From an uncultured Sutterella sp. (GTDB taxonomy: Bacteria; Pseudomonadota; Gammaproteobacteria; Burkholderiales; Burkholderiaceae_F): a stretch of DNA of 64,000 nucleotides. The position numbers and the translations under genes were made by a program. The stretch spans positions 1 to 64,000 of the forward strand of contig UQYP01000006.1 of assembly GCA_900545335.1 (NCBI GenBank), read 5' to 3'. The notes under the pieces are model-generated. The model ran no database searches, was not told the origin of the DNA, and worked only from the letters and a program-made list of their open reading frames with translations. Shown here piece after piece: positions 24,061 to 32,983 of the stretch (position 1 is its first letter; each line of letters opens with the position of its first letter).

Positions 24061-26395
24061 GACGGCTCCCTTGTAGGGTGTTTGTGATCTGCGTGACATA
24101 ACGTAGGGCATTTCGGATGGTCTCTGAAAATTCTCCGGCGCCAACTTCTTTGTCCATTGTGACCGGCTCTCTCATGGCGTTTAAGCAAACTCCTATTGTG
24201 GTGCCATTATGAAGTAAGGCTCCAGCGGCCGGAGTAAGCCAGCCGGTTAAACCACCGGCCAAAAAAACACTGTTTAACCCGACTGATGTGATGAAATTTT
24301 GACGGATCCGGGTCATTGTTGCTCGTCCCAGTGTAATCGTTTGAGGTAGCTGCGAGAGACTATTATGTGTTAGAACCACATCTGCGACTTCTTGGGCAAT
24401 GTCGGCTCCATCGCGAAGCGTGACACCAACATCACTAGCTGAGAGAGCAGGGGTGTCGTTGATGCCATCGCCGATCATCAATACCTTTGCGCCTTGCGCT
24501 TTGAGGGCTTCAACGATCCTAGCCTTGTCTGCGGGGAGGATGCCGGCGTGGAATTCGTCAATGCCCAGTTGTGCGGCCACGGCATGAGCGGTGCGTTTAT
24601 CATCACCGGTTAGCATCAAAATCCGTTTGATGCCAAGAGCGTGCAATTCTTCTATCACCGCTTTGGATTCCGGGCGAATCGGATCTTCTATTCCCAGCAC
24701 TCCAACCAATTTATTTCCGACCGCTAAGTAAAGAATTGATTTTCCTTCTTTGGCTAATTGGGCGCAAATCTTTTGAGCGACCGAAACATCAATTTGTTCA
24801 TCATCTTCAATGAAGTGCCTTGAACCCAGAACAATGCGACGATCGCCAACGGCCGAGCAGATTCCGTGAGCCACGATATAACGGACTTCTGCGTGCACAT
24901 CCTCCCGATCATGCCACAGATCTTCCTTCTCAGCTTGACGGACTATGGCACGTCCGACCGGGTGTGGAAAGTGTTCTTCAAGGCAGGCGGCTAAACGGAG
25001 CAACTCTTCTCGGTTGTATTTCTCATCCAAAGCAATGACATCCGAAAGTTTGGGGGAACTGGCAGTCAATGTGCCGGTTTTATCGAAAACAACAGTGTCG
25101 ACTTCAGAAAGTGCTTCAAGATAACGGCCACCCTTGATGACGGCACCTTCTCTAGTTCCGGTACGCATGGCGGTCAGAATTGCCAATGGTGTCGCCAATC
25201 TCAAAGCGCAACTGAAATCCACCATCAGAACACCGGCCATGCGGTTAAAGTCTCGAGTAAAAAAGTAGACCAGTGCAGCCAAAAGGAAGTTAAAGGGTAC
25301 GATCCGGTCGGCCCAGTGCTCGGCTTTACCCTGGATTGAGGCTTTTGCAACCTCGCTCTCTTCGATAAAACGGGCGATCTGATTTAGACGAGTTTGGCCT
25401 CCTATGTGAGTGGCGCGGATTGTCAATTCACCATCTACAAGTACAGTACCTGCAAAAACGCTTGCGCCGAGATAGCGGTGAACAGGAAGAGGCTCACCAG
25501 TCATTGATGCTTGATTTACTGAGCCTTCTCCGCCGCTCACAATGCCGTCGATCGGAATGACGCTGCCGGCATGAACAACAACTTCCTCGCCAACATGGAG
25601 CTCTTTAAGGGGTTTTTGACGAATTTCCCCATCGGCAGTTCGGATCCAGACACTATTGACATTGATTGCCAGCTGCTCGGTCAAGCTCGACAAAGACTTT
25701 TTACGTGTGTAGGACTCCAGCATTTCACCAAGTCCCAAGAGCACGATTAAAAGTCCCGCGGTTTTGAAGTCTCTTCGAAACAAAGAAACTGAAAGTGCCG
25801 CGGCATCTAAAACGTTGACGTTAAGTTTGCCTTGAAGGAGTGACTTTAAGCCTTCAAAAATGATTGGGAGGCTGCCGAGAATGGCGTTAACGCTATTGAC
25901 CATAATAGGCAGAAACGGCCTCACCAATACATATCGGGCCAGCGGAGAAAGATCCAATATCGGTTCGGCAGCGTCAAAATCGGTAACTTTTTTTGCAAAA
26001 AGTTGGGGAAGTTGTCTAACCAAGCGCATAAGTGGCATGCCACTGACGAGATGGCCGGATGTATTGGCTAGCGTGCGGACAATGGCAGGAGGCTTTTTAG
26101 CCTGAGCCATTTCTGCCTTTGTTTGTGCCAGGGCTCGTTTTGCTTTTTCGGAATTGTGGCGGGTGATAGGGGGATGAGTTTTAAGCCATTCAAAATATTT
26201 ATCTATTTTGTTGATAGCGCTGACATCATCAACTGTCACCGTTACGGAACCGGTTCTGGCGTTGGCCAACAAACCGCTGACGCCGTCAATTTCTTCAATT
26301 TCAGAGGCAACAAGAGCCATGCTGGCTAGTGAGATAGTCTGTGTCGTGCGCCAGCGCTGGCGGTTACCGACCGCATGAACTTTTTTAAAAAGCAT
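24050..26395 (-). CDS. P1B-type metal-transporting ATPase with an SCA motif
   Basis: This 781-residue cation pump shows actuator TGEP (299-302), phosphorylation DKTGT (438-442), HP locus in EEHFPHPVG, TGDDKRTA and hinge MIGDGINDTPAL. The N-terminus carries two degenerate HMA-like halves without CxxC. The membrane motif that sets specificity is MVDFSCALRLATPLA (SCA at 395-397) instead of CPC, CPH, SPC or TPC. ATPases with this SCA form are often annotated as Mn/Zn exporters of CtpC type, but the metal cannot be assigned from sequence. A Fur-like box precedes the operon. Neighbours: a YtxH-like membrane protein upstream and an HMA-like protein downstream. Confidence 0.87.
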   Translation of the reverse strand: MLFKKVHAVGNRQRWRTTQTISLASMALVASEIEEIDGVSGLLANARTGSVTVTVDDVSAINKIDKYFEWLKTHPPITRHNSEKAKRALAQTKAEMAQAKKPPAIVRTLANTSGHLVSGMPLMRLVRQLPQLFAKKVTDFDAAEPILDLSPLARYVLVRPFLPIMVNSVNAILGSLPIIFEGLKSLLQGKLNVNVLDAAALSVSLFRRDFKTAGLLIVLLGLGEMLESYTRKKSLSSLTEQLAINVNSVWIRTADGEIRQKPLKELHVGEEVVVHAGSVIPIDGIVSGGEGSVNQASMTGEPLPVHRYLGASVFAGTVLVDGELTIRATHIGGQTRLNQIARFIEESEVAKASIQGKAEHWADRIVPFNFLLAALVYFFTRDFNRMAGVLMVDFSCALRLATPLAILTAMRTGTREGAVIKGGRYLEALSEVDTVVFDKTGTLTASSPKLSDVIALDEKYNREELLRLAACLEEHFPHPVGRAIVRQAEKEDLWHDREDVHAEVRYIVAHGICSAVGDRRIVLGSRHFIEDDEQIDVSVAQKICAQLAKEGKSILYLAVGNKLVGVLGIEDPIRPESKAVIEELHALGIKRILMLTGDDKRTAHAVAAQLGIDEFHAGILPADKARIVEALKAQGAKVLMIGDGINDTPALSASDVGVTLRDGADIAQEVADVVLTHNSLSQLPQTITLGRATMTRIRQNFITSVGLNSVFLAGGLTGWLTPAAGALLHNGTTIGVCLNAMREPVTMDKEVGAGEFSETIRNALRYVTQITNTLQGSRHGH

Positions 26396-26425
26396 CTCTA
26401 AAGTACCGAGATTTATTTAAGTGTT

Positions 26426-26731
26426 TTATGCAACAACTTTTGAAGAGTCAGGCTCGGAGAGAGTTTCATCATTCTTGGTGCTTTCAAGCGCTTCTTTGGC
26501 CAGTTTGCGTTCCTGCGACTTGACTTCGGCTTCGGCCATCACGTCCGCAAGATCTTCTTTAACGCCTTCAACGCCGGCCATTACTTTATCGCGAAGATCA
26601 AGTCCGGTACTCAAAAGATCTGTGGCAAGAGGCTTCACATTGAGCTTGCCTCGTGTGATAGCTACAGCGCCTAAGGCGCCAATCACTACGCCGCCAAGAA
26701 AAAAGAGACCATATTTTGTCGTATTGTTCAT
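26426..26731 (-). CDS. Small membrane-anchored coiled-coil protein, first gene of the metal ATPase operon
   Basis: The 101-residue product has one N-terminal membrane segment (YGLFFLGGVVIGALGAVAIT), then a long charged helix (LRDKVMAGVEGVKEDLADVMAEAEVKSQERKLAKEAL), resembling YtxH/DUF6110-type proteins seen beside P1B ATPases of gut bacteria. The ATG has GGGAG 7 bases upstream. It is separated from the ATPase by 30 bases and is the first gene after the Fur-like box. A role as a pump accessory subunit is inferred from position only. Confidence 0.65.
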   Translation of the reverse strand: MNNTTKYGLFFLGGVVIGALGAVAITRGKLNVKPLATDLLSTGLDLRDKVMAGVEGVKEDLADVMAEAEVKSQERKLAKEALESTKNDETLSEPDSSKVVA

Positions 26732-26745
26732 TTTTATCTCCCAAT

Positions 26746-26764
26746 ATTAACGAGAATCATTATC
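26746..26764. promoter_or_regulatory. Fur-like box in front of the P1B ATPase operon
   Basis: On the minus strand the 19-mer starts GATAATGAT and matches the canonical Fur box (GATAATGAT-A-ATCATTATC) at 14 of 19 positions, with nine identities in the first half. It lies between a TATAAA-like -10 and the ribosome-binding site of the first gene, a position suited to repression. Confidence 0.5.
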
Positions 26765-26974
26765 TTTTATACTTATTTTAATAGTTTTACTATAGTGTGG
26801 CAATGAACTGCCGAGCTATGTCGAACGCGGTTTCATGAGAGCGTATCCCGAAGAGCTTTTTTAGTTTAATTTAACTGGATAGTTTATCGTAACACATTGT
26901 TGCGGTTTCCCTTTGCGCATTTTGTCCGTCCGTTGTATCTTGAAGTTAAAGGAAAATGATTCTTTATAAGGGCG

Positions 26975-27236
26975 ATGGATATAATGCATCGTGTTTTCGG
27001 ACATCATTTTTTAGGTGTTCCGCTTTTCCCCGGTGTTTCTAACTTGGTTTTGTTTATTCTTTTAGGACTGGGAGTCTGGTATTTTTTAAAAAGATAAACA
27101 AATAGAGCAGCACGCCCCCAATTTCAAACATTCAAGCATTGGTGAAACTCAAGCCTTGCGTGATGAAATTGCTCAATTGAAAAAAGAGAACGATTTGTTG
27201 CGCGAACTCTTAAAGAGAGACCTTGAGCAAAATTAG
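26975..27236 (+). pseudogene. Frameshifted small membrane/coiled-coil protein (PspB-like layout)
   Basis: A 40-codon ORF (26975-27097, MDIMHRVFGHHFLGVP...) encodes a membrane segment VSNLVLFILLGLGVWYFLK and stops at TAA 27095. Removing a single A from the A5 run at 27088-27092 opens the frame to TAG 27234, adding IGETQALRDEIAQLKKENDLLRELLKRDLEQN, a leucine-zipper-like coiled coil. The joined about 86-residue protein, a membrane anchor plus coiled coil, is a sensible gene, so a one-base insertion (or sequencing error) in the T6A5 tract is likely. AAGGG precedes the start. It resembles PspB only in layout. Confidence 0.5.
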
Positions 27237-27332
27237 TTTGTCAGTTTTTTCTACGGTGTTCGTAAGGAAGGTCGTAAAACTTGGTCGAAGAATTTTCGAA
27301 GGTGTGCAAAACAGGCGAGACGATTGCGGTAG

Positions 27333-27544
27333 TTCAACGGCTTAAGCGGTAAAACTTTCTGGTTGAGAATGCTGAAATTATCATAAACACTGAACCAATT
27401 AAACAATAAATACAGAAACGGCACGATTTGTTTTTCAGCTGTTAAACGTGAATCGGAAGATTGGAAAATGAAGCGTGAAATGAAATACCCCTTTTTTATA
27501 TCACTCGATTTTCCGACGTCGTGTCGGTTATAAGTTTTTTCTAA
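27333..27544 (+). pseudogene. Decayed 3' end of a second umuC gene
   Basis: Translating by segments gives NGLSGKTF, FLVENAE, KLS*TLNQLNNKYRNGT, then CFSAVKRESEDWKMKREMKYP and YITRFSDVVSVIS. These line up with the tail of the intact UmuC at 21877-23154 (NGDLLAFETEKADKLSEVIDRINSKYGRDT, then VSFSAVKRNSSHWKMRRDMKSP and YTTRFSDVLVIK). At least two frameshifts and one stop separate them. It is a remnant of a diverged umuC whose 5' part is gone. Confidence 0.75.
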
Positions 27545-27605
27545 GAAAAATACTTGTTGATAAACCATTCGGAAAAACATATAACCAGAGGAAGGTATCC
27601 CTCTA

Positions 27606-28412
27606 ATGGCTTTTTTGATCATGGAATTTTTATTCTTTTTGGTGGTCGGTGTTTGTGTCGGAACATTTGGGACACTTATCGGACTTGGTGGCGGCCTGAT
27701 TCTTGTGCCGCTTTTTATGTATACGATGTATGCACCCGATGGATCCATGACATTTAGCACAGTTCAACAGATTATCGGTACAAGTCTTTTTGCTGTAGCT
27801 TGCAACGCTGTTTCCGGGGCTTATGCCTACATGAAACAAAAGCGCATTATGTTCCGAGCGGCGATACCGTTCGCGCTCAGTACTATTCCCGGCGCTTTTT
27901 GTGGCAGTTTCGTCTCCAAATATTTCACAGGAGCGAGTTTTTCCATTGCTTTTGGTTGCCTGCTTGTTGTTTTGGGTTGCTTTATGTACTGGAAATCCAA
28001 ATCAAAACGAGCCACCGCAAGACCTGAAGATTTTGATCCGGCGACCGCCCAGTTTAATCTTTGGCTTGGCGTAGTCCTGACGTTTGGCGTTGGGTTTATC
28101 TCGACCATTTTTGGCATTGGCGGCGGCATTATTGATGTCCCGATGATGGTTTTTATTCTTGGGTTCCCGGCTCAAATCGCAACCGCGTCCTCAACCTTCA
28201 TTTTGATGGTGAGTTCCCTCGTAGGAACGGTTAGCCACGCTTCCTTGGGGCATATTATCTGGGTTCCGGCTGTTTGTATCGGTTGCGGTTGCGTGATCGG
28301 CGCTCAGATCGGAGCCCGTATTGCCAAGAAGAGTAAACCGAGGATTATTGTGATTATTCTCTCGGTTACGATGGTTCTTATGGGGATTAACCTTGTTGTA
28401 AGAGGTCTGTGA
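27606..28412 (+). CDS. TauE/SafE-family sulfite/anion exporter
   Basis: This 268-residue membrane protein has about eight hydrophobic segments in two repeats, each with the family motif: GTFGTLIGLGGGLILVPLF at residues 19-37 and GFISTIFGIGGGIIDVPMMVF in the second half. The family (TSUP) moves organosulfur or sulfite-type anions across the inner membrane. GAGGAAGG lies 11 bases upstream; the internal ATG at 27621 (MEFLFF) is an alternative start. No sulfur gene is adjacent, so the substrate is open. Confidence 0.87.
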   Translation: MAFLIMEFLFFLVVGVCVGTFGTLIGLGGGLILVPLFMYTMYAPDGSMTFSTVQQIIGTSLFAVACNAVSGAYAYMKQKRIMFRAAIPFALSTIPGAFCGSFVSKYFTGASFSIAFGCLLVVLGCFMYWKSKSKRATARPEDFDPATAQFNLWLGVVLTFGVGFISTIFGIGGGIIDVPMMVFILGFPAQIATASSTFILMVSSLVGTVSHASLGHIIWVPAVCIGCGCVIGAQIGARIAKKSKPRIIVIILSVTMVLMGINLVVRGL

Positions 28413-28457
28413 AAAAACTAAATTCGAGCTGTTGCAAAAAAAATGCTGAAAAATTAC

Positions 28458-28482
28458 TGAGCCAATAGTTCATCAGGCTCAG
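28458..28482. terminator. Terminator between tauE-like gene and pcp
   Basis: CTGAGCC/GGCTCAG (7 bp) has an 11-base loop. The minus strand continues TAATTTTT, so it mainly serves the leftward pcp gene 18 bases away, and could serve the rightward exporter gene too. Confidence 0.65.
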
Positions 28483-28499
28483 CAATTTAATCAAAGAGA

Positions 28500-29141
28500 T
28501 TAACACTCTTTGCCGCCGGTAATTTTTAAATCAACGGTATTATTTTTGATTGCTCGTATGCAAGCTTCAAGGCCTTTGGTAATTGAGCTCAATTCCACAA
28601 AGGGAACATTTTTCTTTCCGATGGCCTGCTGTGCAATATAGGGGACATGAACAAATCCGCCTCGAATATTGAGTTTATTTTTATTAATGTAATACAAAAG
28701 CGAGTACATAATGTGGTTGCAAACGTAAGTGCCTGCAGTGTTGGAAACAGCGGCAGGAACATCGGCTTTTTTAGCTTCTTCAACCATTGCTTTTATCGGA
28801 AGATTTGAAAAATAGGCATTTTCGCCGTCTTTAAAAATAATCTCATCAATTGGCTGATAGCCATCGTTGTCGGGGATTCGCCCATCATCAATGTTGATCG
28901 CTACACGTTCAACATTGAAATTGAACCGGCCTCCGGCTTGTCCGACACAAATAACTGCGTCTGGATTGAACGTATCAATCGCTTCAAAAAGCTTTAAAGT
29001 CGAAGTTTTAAAAACAGTAGGTAGCTGCACCTTGACAATCTCAACCTCATCAATTTTGTCAGGAAGCACACTGACAGCCTCCCAAGCAGGATTGATTTTC
29101 TCGCCGCCAAAAGGATCAAAGCCCGTGATCAGGATTTTCAT
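28500..29141 (-). CDS. pcp: Pyroglutamyl-peptidase I
   Basis: This 213-residue cysteine peptidase (C15) removes N-terminal pyroglutamate from peptides. The catalytic triad is visible: E78 in FNVERVAIN, C141 in TAGTYVCNHIMY and H165 in GGFVHVPY. The N-terminal ITGFDPFGGEKINPAWE is typical. The start is ATG 29141, since GGAGC lies 6 bases upstream; the frame start at 29177 adds MIAKNNSYRSKK without support. Cytoplasmic, probably part of peptide-based nutrition together with the secreted C69 dipeptidase (inference). Confidence 0.92.
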   Translation of the reverse strand: MKILITGFDPFGGEKINPAWEAVSVLPDKIDEVEIVKVQLPTVFKTSTLKLFEAIDTFNPDAVICVGQAGGRFNFNVERVAINIDDGRIPDNDGYQPIDEIIFKDGENAYFSNLPIKAMVEEAKKADVPAAVSNTAGTYVCNHIMYSLLYYINKNKLNIRGGFVHVPYIAQQAIGKKNVPFVELSSITKGLEACIRAIKNNTVDLKITGGKEC

Positions 29142-29308
29142 TTTTTTGCTCCGATAGCTATTGTTCTTCGCAATCATACAAAAATTCTTATTTTCCCATC
29201 GAAAATAAATACAGTTCGGCTAATATTGTCTGAAAAAACAAGGGATACAGTCGGAATATCGCAATTAAGCTATATTTGATAGTTGAAGCCGTGAGAGGAA
29301 TAACACAA

Positions 29309-29416
29309 TTAAGGATATAGACTGTCTAAAACTAGTACGTTAATTGTTGTATTTTGACTAGGCTCCTCTTTATCGAGCGATTCAACGCTTTTTTGAGGTC
29401 TTTCTTCTTTCTTCAT
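29309..29416 (-). CDS. Short ORF overlapping the end of the VWA gene
   Basis: The 35-codon ORF MKKEERPQKSVESLDKEEPS continues NTTINVLVLDSLYP and stops at 29309. Its ATG overlaps the VWA stop codon in an ATGA arrangement, which favours coupled translation. It is highly charged at first and hydrophobic at the end. There is no similarity I recognise; it may be a genuine last gene of the MoxR/VWA cluster or a chance frame. Confidence 0.35.
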   Translation of the reverse strand: MKKEERPQKSVESLDKEEPSQNTTINVLVLDSLYP

Positions 29417-30621
29417 GCTTGATCCTTATCTAACACTATGTAATTAATGTGCTTTGGGGTTAATTTAGACTCTGTCGTCAGTACCCAAAGTGTTGAGACA
29501 TCTTCTTGTCCTTTTGTAGGATAGGGGGTAAGACCATCGGTTAGGATAACACAGGCGTCTACTTCGGTTACATCTTCGTTATCTTTCACCCATTTATGGA
29601 TGGCAGTCATATCGGTTCCACCTCGGCCATGTGCTTCAAGCGTAAAGGGAACCTCTTGCCAATTGTGCCGTTCAGCTTTTTGGACTTCGGTATCACACCA
29701 CAAAACAATCACCTCCTCAGGTTTACATTCCTCGATGACATCGAAAAGGTGCTTGCCGAAAACCGAAAGCGCATGAGAGTCAATTGAGCCTGAAGTATCG
29801 AGGCCGACAATGAGCTTACCCATGTGGGCTTCTTTATCCGTCGATGGAAGATAAAGGTTAGAGAAACGTTTATTGGGCCTGCACCAACTTTGGTTTTGAG
29901 TGACAAATTTATTCATATAACGACTCAAAAGCGTATACCAAGGTAGTTTTTCCGTGAGTACACACGCTTCAATTCTTTCAAGAAAGTGTCCACGGAGAGT
30001 ACCGATTTTCTTAGACATTTTTTCTTTTGTAATGCCCTCGGCGACAGCAAGCTTAATTTGATTTCTGATTTCTCGGATGCTCGCTTCATCTAAATCTTCT
30101 CCGTAAATGGCCCGAGCTTCGGCAAGGCAGTCGTCTCTGGCACCATTTCTGCCGGCAATACCTTTTGATCGGTCACCTGAAAAAATGATGTCAAGCGGCA
30201 CTCTGATAATTGTGGCCTGCGAGATCAGTTCATCATAAATTCCTTCGGCAGTTCGGTTTTCTGCCCCTGGCATCCTTATGCCGTTTTCAATAAATTGACC
30301 GATACCCAGAGCAATTAGAGTTTCATTAATGACAGCATCGCAGGCAATGTTAAATATGTGATGATCCCGATTGTCACGACGAAGGGAATGCGCAAGCGCG
30401 ATATGCATCACCTCGTGACAGAGCAAAAAGACTATTTCTTCGACTGTCAAATTCTCGATTGCTTTAGGGTTGTAGAGAATTAAGCCACGAGGTGTAACGG
30501 CCGCGATAGGAACGAGATCCGTTGCCTGCGTCGGGAATCGATAAAGAATCGTGCTGAAAAAAGGTTCCGTTAACGATAGGCGAGTTTTGGCTTGCGTAAG
30601 TTTGTCAATTACTTCTGTCAT
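29413..30621 (-). CDS. HExxH metallopeptidase-like / VWA-like protein (DUF2201 type)
   Basis: The 402-residue product has two parts. N-terminal half: a metallopeptidase-like domain with HEVMH at 69-73 inside LLCHEVMHIALAHSLRRDNRD, a zincin signature. C-terminal part: a VWA-like domain beginning KLIVGLDTSGSIDSHAL (MIDAS DxSxS at 275-279) and continuing through VIVLWCDTEV and GRGGTDMTAIHKWV. This is the DUF2201 architecture, which typically pairs with a MoxR AAA ATPase. The ATPase gene lies directly upstream and shares one base (TGATG). The pair probably works as a chaperone-like or metal-insertion complex on an unknown client. Confidence 0.82.
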   Translation of the reverse strand: MTEVIDKLTQAKTRLSLTEPFFSTILYRFPTQATDLVPIAAVTPRGLILYNPKAIENLTVEEIVFLLCHEVMHIALAHSLRRDNRDHHIFNIACDAVINETLIALGIGQFIENGIRMPGAENRTAEGIYDELISQATIIRVPLDIIFSGDRSKGIAGRNGARDDCLAEARAIYGEDLDEASIREIRNQIKLAVAEGITKEKMSKKIGTLRGHFLERIEACVLTEKLPWYTLLSRYMNKFVTQNQSWCRPNKRFSNLYLPSTDKEAHMGKLIVGLDTSGSIDSHALSVFGKHLFDVIEECKPEEVIVLWCDTEVQKAERHNWQEVPFTLEAHGRGGTDMTAIHKWVKDNEDVTEVDACVILTDGLTPYPTKGQEDVSTLWVLTTESKLTPKHINYIVLDKDQA

Positions 30622-31679
30622 CAGAGTGCCTTACTGATTTTCGTTGCGAGATTTTTAAATACAGGACTTGCGACCAGCTTTGCTTTACCTTTGCTCTTAA
30701 AGAGTTCACGAACCGCCATGGCTTGCATATCAGTTGCAGGCACTCTGCCGATGTAGGTGAGCGCCGCGTCTGCTGTTTCCTGAGAGCAGGTCTCTGACTG
30801 AATCAGGTCCACGAGTTTCATAACCGTTGCCCACCTGACGTTTAAGTCTTCGGGGATTGGGTAAGTCCCAGCTTGACTCAAAAGAGTTAAGAAGTCCGGT
30901 AAACTCAGATACATCTTTCTGAACGCACAGTATGCGGCGGCAGCCCCTTCACCCACATCTCCTGCTACAGTTTCTTGGAAAAGACGCTCTTTTGCTTTGT
31001 CATTTCCCTGATAGCTTGGAATAAGGCTAACAGAGGCCCAAGAACGGGGAGTGGGATTGGTTTTGCGAGTCGGATCAAAGTCAGAAAGAAGTTTGGGCTG
31101 AAACTGCAAAAATTTAATCAGCGTGTCATCAATATTGTGTTCTTTTGCCCACTTCACCCAGTCATCTAAATTTTCGTCAAAGGGCAGACAACGTAGACGG
31201 TTGCCCAGTTTAGTGGACATACGGCTTGCGCCTGACTTATCTTCTACGCGATTACCGGTGGCGATGATAAAAAGCTTGTCACTTAATTTCACCGATCCGG
31301 CCCAGCGGTCCAAAATAATTCGACACATTGGGTTTTGCATAGACATCGGTGCATCCGTGAGCTCTTCAATAATCAGAGCGCAATATCCCACGCCTTGCCT
31401 TAAGTTGTAGAACTCTTCGGGAGGCAGCCACACGTTATGAGTGCCGTCTTCGTGCTTAAAAGGAATGCCCAGTACATCAACGGGGTCACGAAGTGAGGGA
31501 TTAAATTCAATAATTTGCTCATCAGCAATGTTGAACTTCTTTTTCAGTTCAGCGACGATCTCTCGGGCACAGGCGGATTTTCCACCACCGGGCTTGCCTT
31601 CAATAAAGGGGACTATAGCGTTGCCGCCGGGGACTAAAAATTGTTCGAGGATGGTTTCTTTTAAGTCTGAGAATTTCAT
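30621..31679 (-). CDS. MoxR-type AAA+ ATPase
   Basis: This 352-residue AAA+ protein starts at ATG 31679 (MKFSDL) after GAGG at 5 bases; a GTG two codons earlier is the alternative. Walker A GKPGGGKS lies at residues 28-35, Walker B at ALIIEELTDAP, sensor 1 at LFIIATGNRVED, and the arginine-finger region at MSTKLGNRLRCLPF. A C-terminal helical lid follows. MoxR proteins partner with VWA proteins, here encoded immediately downstream with a 1-base overlap. It stands third in a leftward cluster after two related unknowns and a nuclease gene. Confidence 0.85.
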   Translation of the reverse strand: MKFSDLKETILEQFLVPGGNAIVPFIEGKPGGGKSACAREIVAELKKKFNIADEQIIEFNPSLRDPVDVLGIPFKHEDGTHNVWLPPEEFYNLRQGVGYCALIIEELTDAPMSMQNPMCRIILDRWAGSVKLSDKLFIIATGNRVEDKSGASRMSTKLGNRLRCLPFDENLDDWVKWAKEHNIDDTLIKFLQFQPKLLSDFDPTRKTNPTPRSWASVSLIPSYQGNDKAKERLFQETVAGDVGEGAAAAYCAFRKMYLSLPDFLTLLSQAGTYPIPEDLNVRWATVMKLVDLIQSETCSQETADAALTYIGRVPATDMQAMAVRELFKSKGKAKLVASPVFKNLATKISKAL

Positions 31680-31708
31680 AATCACCTCTAAGGGATTTTT
31701 TGCCTGGT

Positions 31709-32818
31709 TTACGGGGTAGAGGAGTTCTCACCTTGGAATTCGTACGCTTTGGCAGCACATGCAGCGAGGAATTTTTCACCGTTAATTGTTACAGACGTGT
31801 GTTTCCCGCCAGTGAGCGCTTCAATATCGCGGATAACCACATTTAGCGGCTTATCGTCAACAAAGAGCTGAGCTAACGGAGACCTGAAGGAAAGAAATTG
31901 CGTTTCAGTATCATTGAGTTCCAACAAAAGTTTGACCACATCGTCAATACCACTGCAGTCAAGACTAGCGTCTTGAGACCAGGCCAAGATATCAAGTACC
32001 TCGCTAAGTGCTTTATGCTCATAATCAGCCGTTCTGTCATGCGGCAAGTATTTCCACATTTGTGTGCTGGTCAGGAAGTACTTCTCTTCAGGCTGGTACA
32101 TGAACCATTTCCAGACGTGTTTTGGGATAAACCAAACTCCGGTTATTTCTCTGTCAGCATTAACCTCACGTATACAAATGCCAAGGAGTTTTTCTCGATG
32201 TTGGTCATCAATTTTCATTTCCACGAGAAGTTCTTTGCTCGTGCTCAGATGAAGGGCCCTGTCGTCCACAGTTATTAACTGAGAAGCTTCGCGGGTAGGT
32301 TTATAAAGCGCTCCTCGTGTTCTAAACTGTCCAGACCAAAAACCGTTAACGATGTAAATTGGATACTTCTCTTGAGAGAAAATGGCGAGTCGATCTATTT
32401 CACTCTCGGTGAGCTCTTTACTAAGAGGAAAGTCTGAAGATGTTTTCTCCATGGGATTGGCTAGACTTGCCGCCAAAGAGGCCGCGCCCGTATGTGCGCC
32501 CGTCAGCCTTTCAACTGCGGCTTTTACATAATCTGCTCGCTCTTTATTGCTAGGGGCACCAAAGTACTTTGAACCCCATTCGGCAATGAGTGCCAGCGTG
32601 AAGTGCTGGTTTATGAGACTAACACTTGAATCCAGTTCAATAAAACCGTTAAAAGCTGCTGAATAATAGGGATGCTTTTTGAGTTCTTCGGCTGGCAGTA
32701 AAAGAAGAACAGAGAGATTGTTTTTTACGTAGGCCACAGGCGAATTCTTGTAACGGATAAAACCTTCGCGATTTAGAAATTCTTGATTTAGGGCACGGGT
32801 TTTCATTGTTTCTGTCAT
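31709..32818 (-). CDS. Unknown protein of the MoxR/VWA cluster, long paralog
   Basis: About 369 residues from ATG 32818 (MTETMKTRALNQ; ATG 32806 is possible). The first about 80 residues (LNREGFIRYKNSPVAYVKNNLSVLLLLPAEELKKHPYYSAAFNGFIEL) are clearly homologous to the 104-residue protein encoded at 32984-33298. The remainder contains GVWFIPKHVWKWF and a helical region but no motif I know. It sits 29 bases upstream of the MoxR gene and should be co-expressed. It could be the client or substrate adaptor of the AAA/VWA pair; this is inference. Confidence 0.6.
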   Translation of the reverse strand: MTETMKTRALNQEFLNREGFIRYKNSPVAYVKNNLSVLLLLPAEELKKHPYYSAAFNGFIELDSSVSLINQHFTLALIAEWGSKYFGAPSNKERADYVKAAVERLTGAHTGAASLAASLANPMEKTSSDFPLSKELTESEIDRLAIFSQEKYPIYIVNGFWSGQFRTRGALYKPTREASQLITVDDRALHLSTSKELLVEMKIDDQHREKLLGICIREVNADREITGVWFIPKHVWKWFMYQPEEKYFLTSTQMWKYLPHDRTADYEHKALSEVLDILAWSQDASLDCSGIDDVVKLLLELNDTETQFLSFRSPLAQLFVDDKPLNVVIRDIEALTGGKHTSVTINGEKFLAACAAKAYEFQGENSSTP

Positions 32819-32983
32819 TCTTAAAGAGTCCTCGGACACTATTTTTAACACTCCAAGAATAGTTCCCAAAACATCGTTTTATGATGTTTTTAACCTTCAA
32901 AATAAGAAGTTAGTAATTGACAAGTTTTGGCTTCTTTAGGGTAGTGGGCAGCTAGGGGATGTCTGGGGATGGGGCACGTAAAT

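Noticed and set aside
27082..27097. Programmed -1 frameshifting at T6A5
   Set aside because: The coiled-coil frame lies at +1 relative to the first ORF; a -1 slip would not reach it.
27251..27760. 169-codon minus-strand frame overlapping the TauE-like gene start
   Set aside because: It covers the antisense of the umuC remnant and of the exporter's first codons; no domain and no ribosome-binding site.
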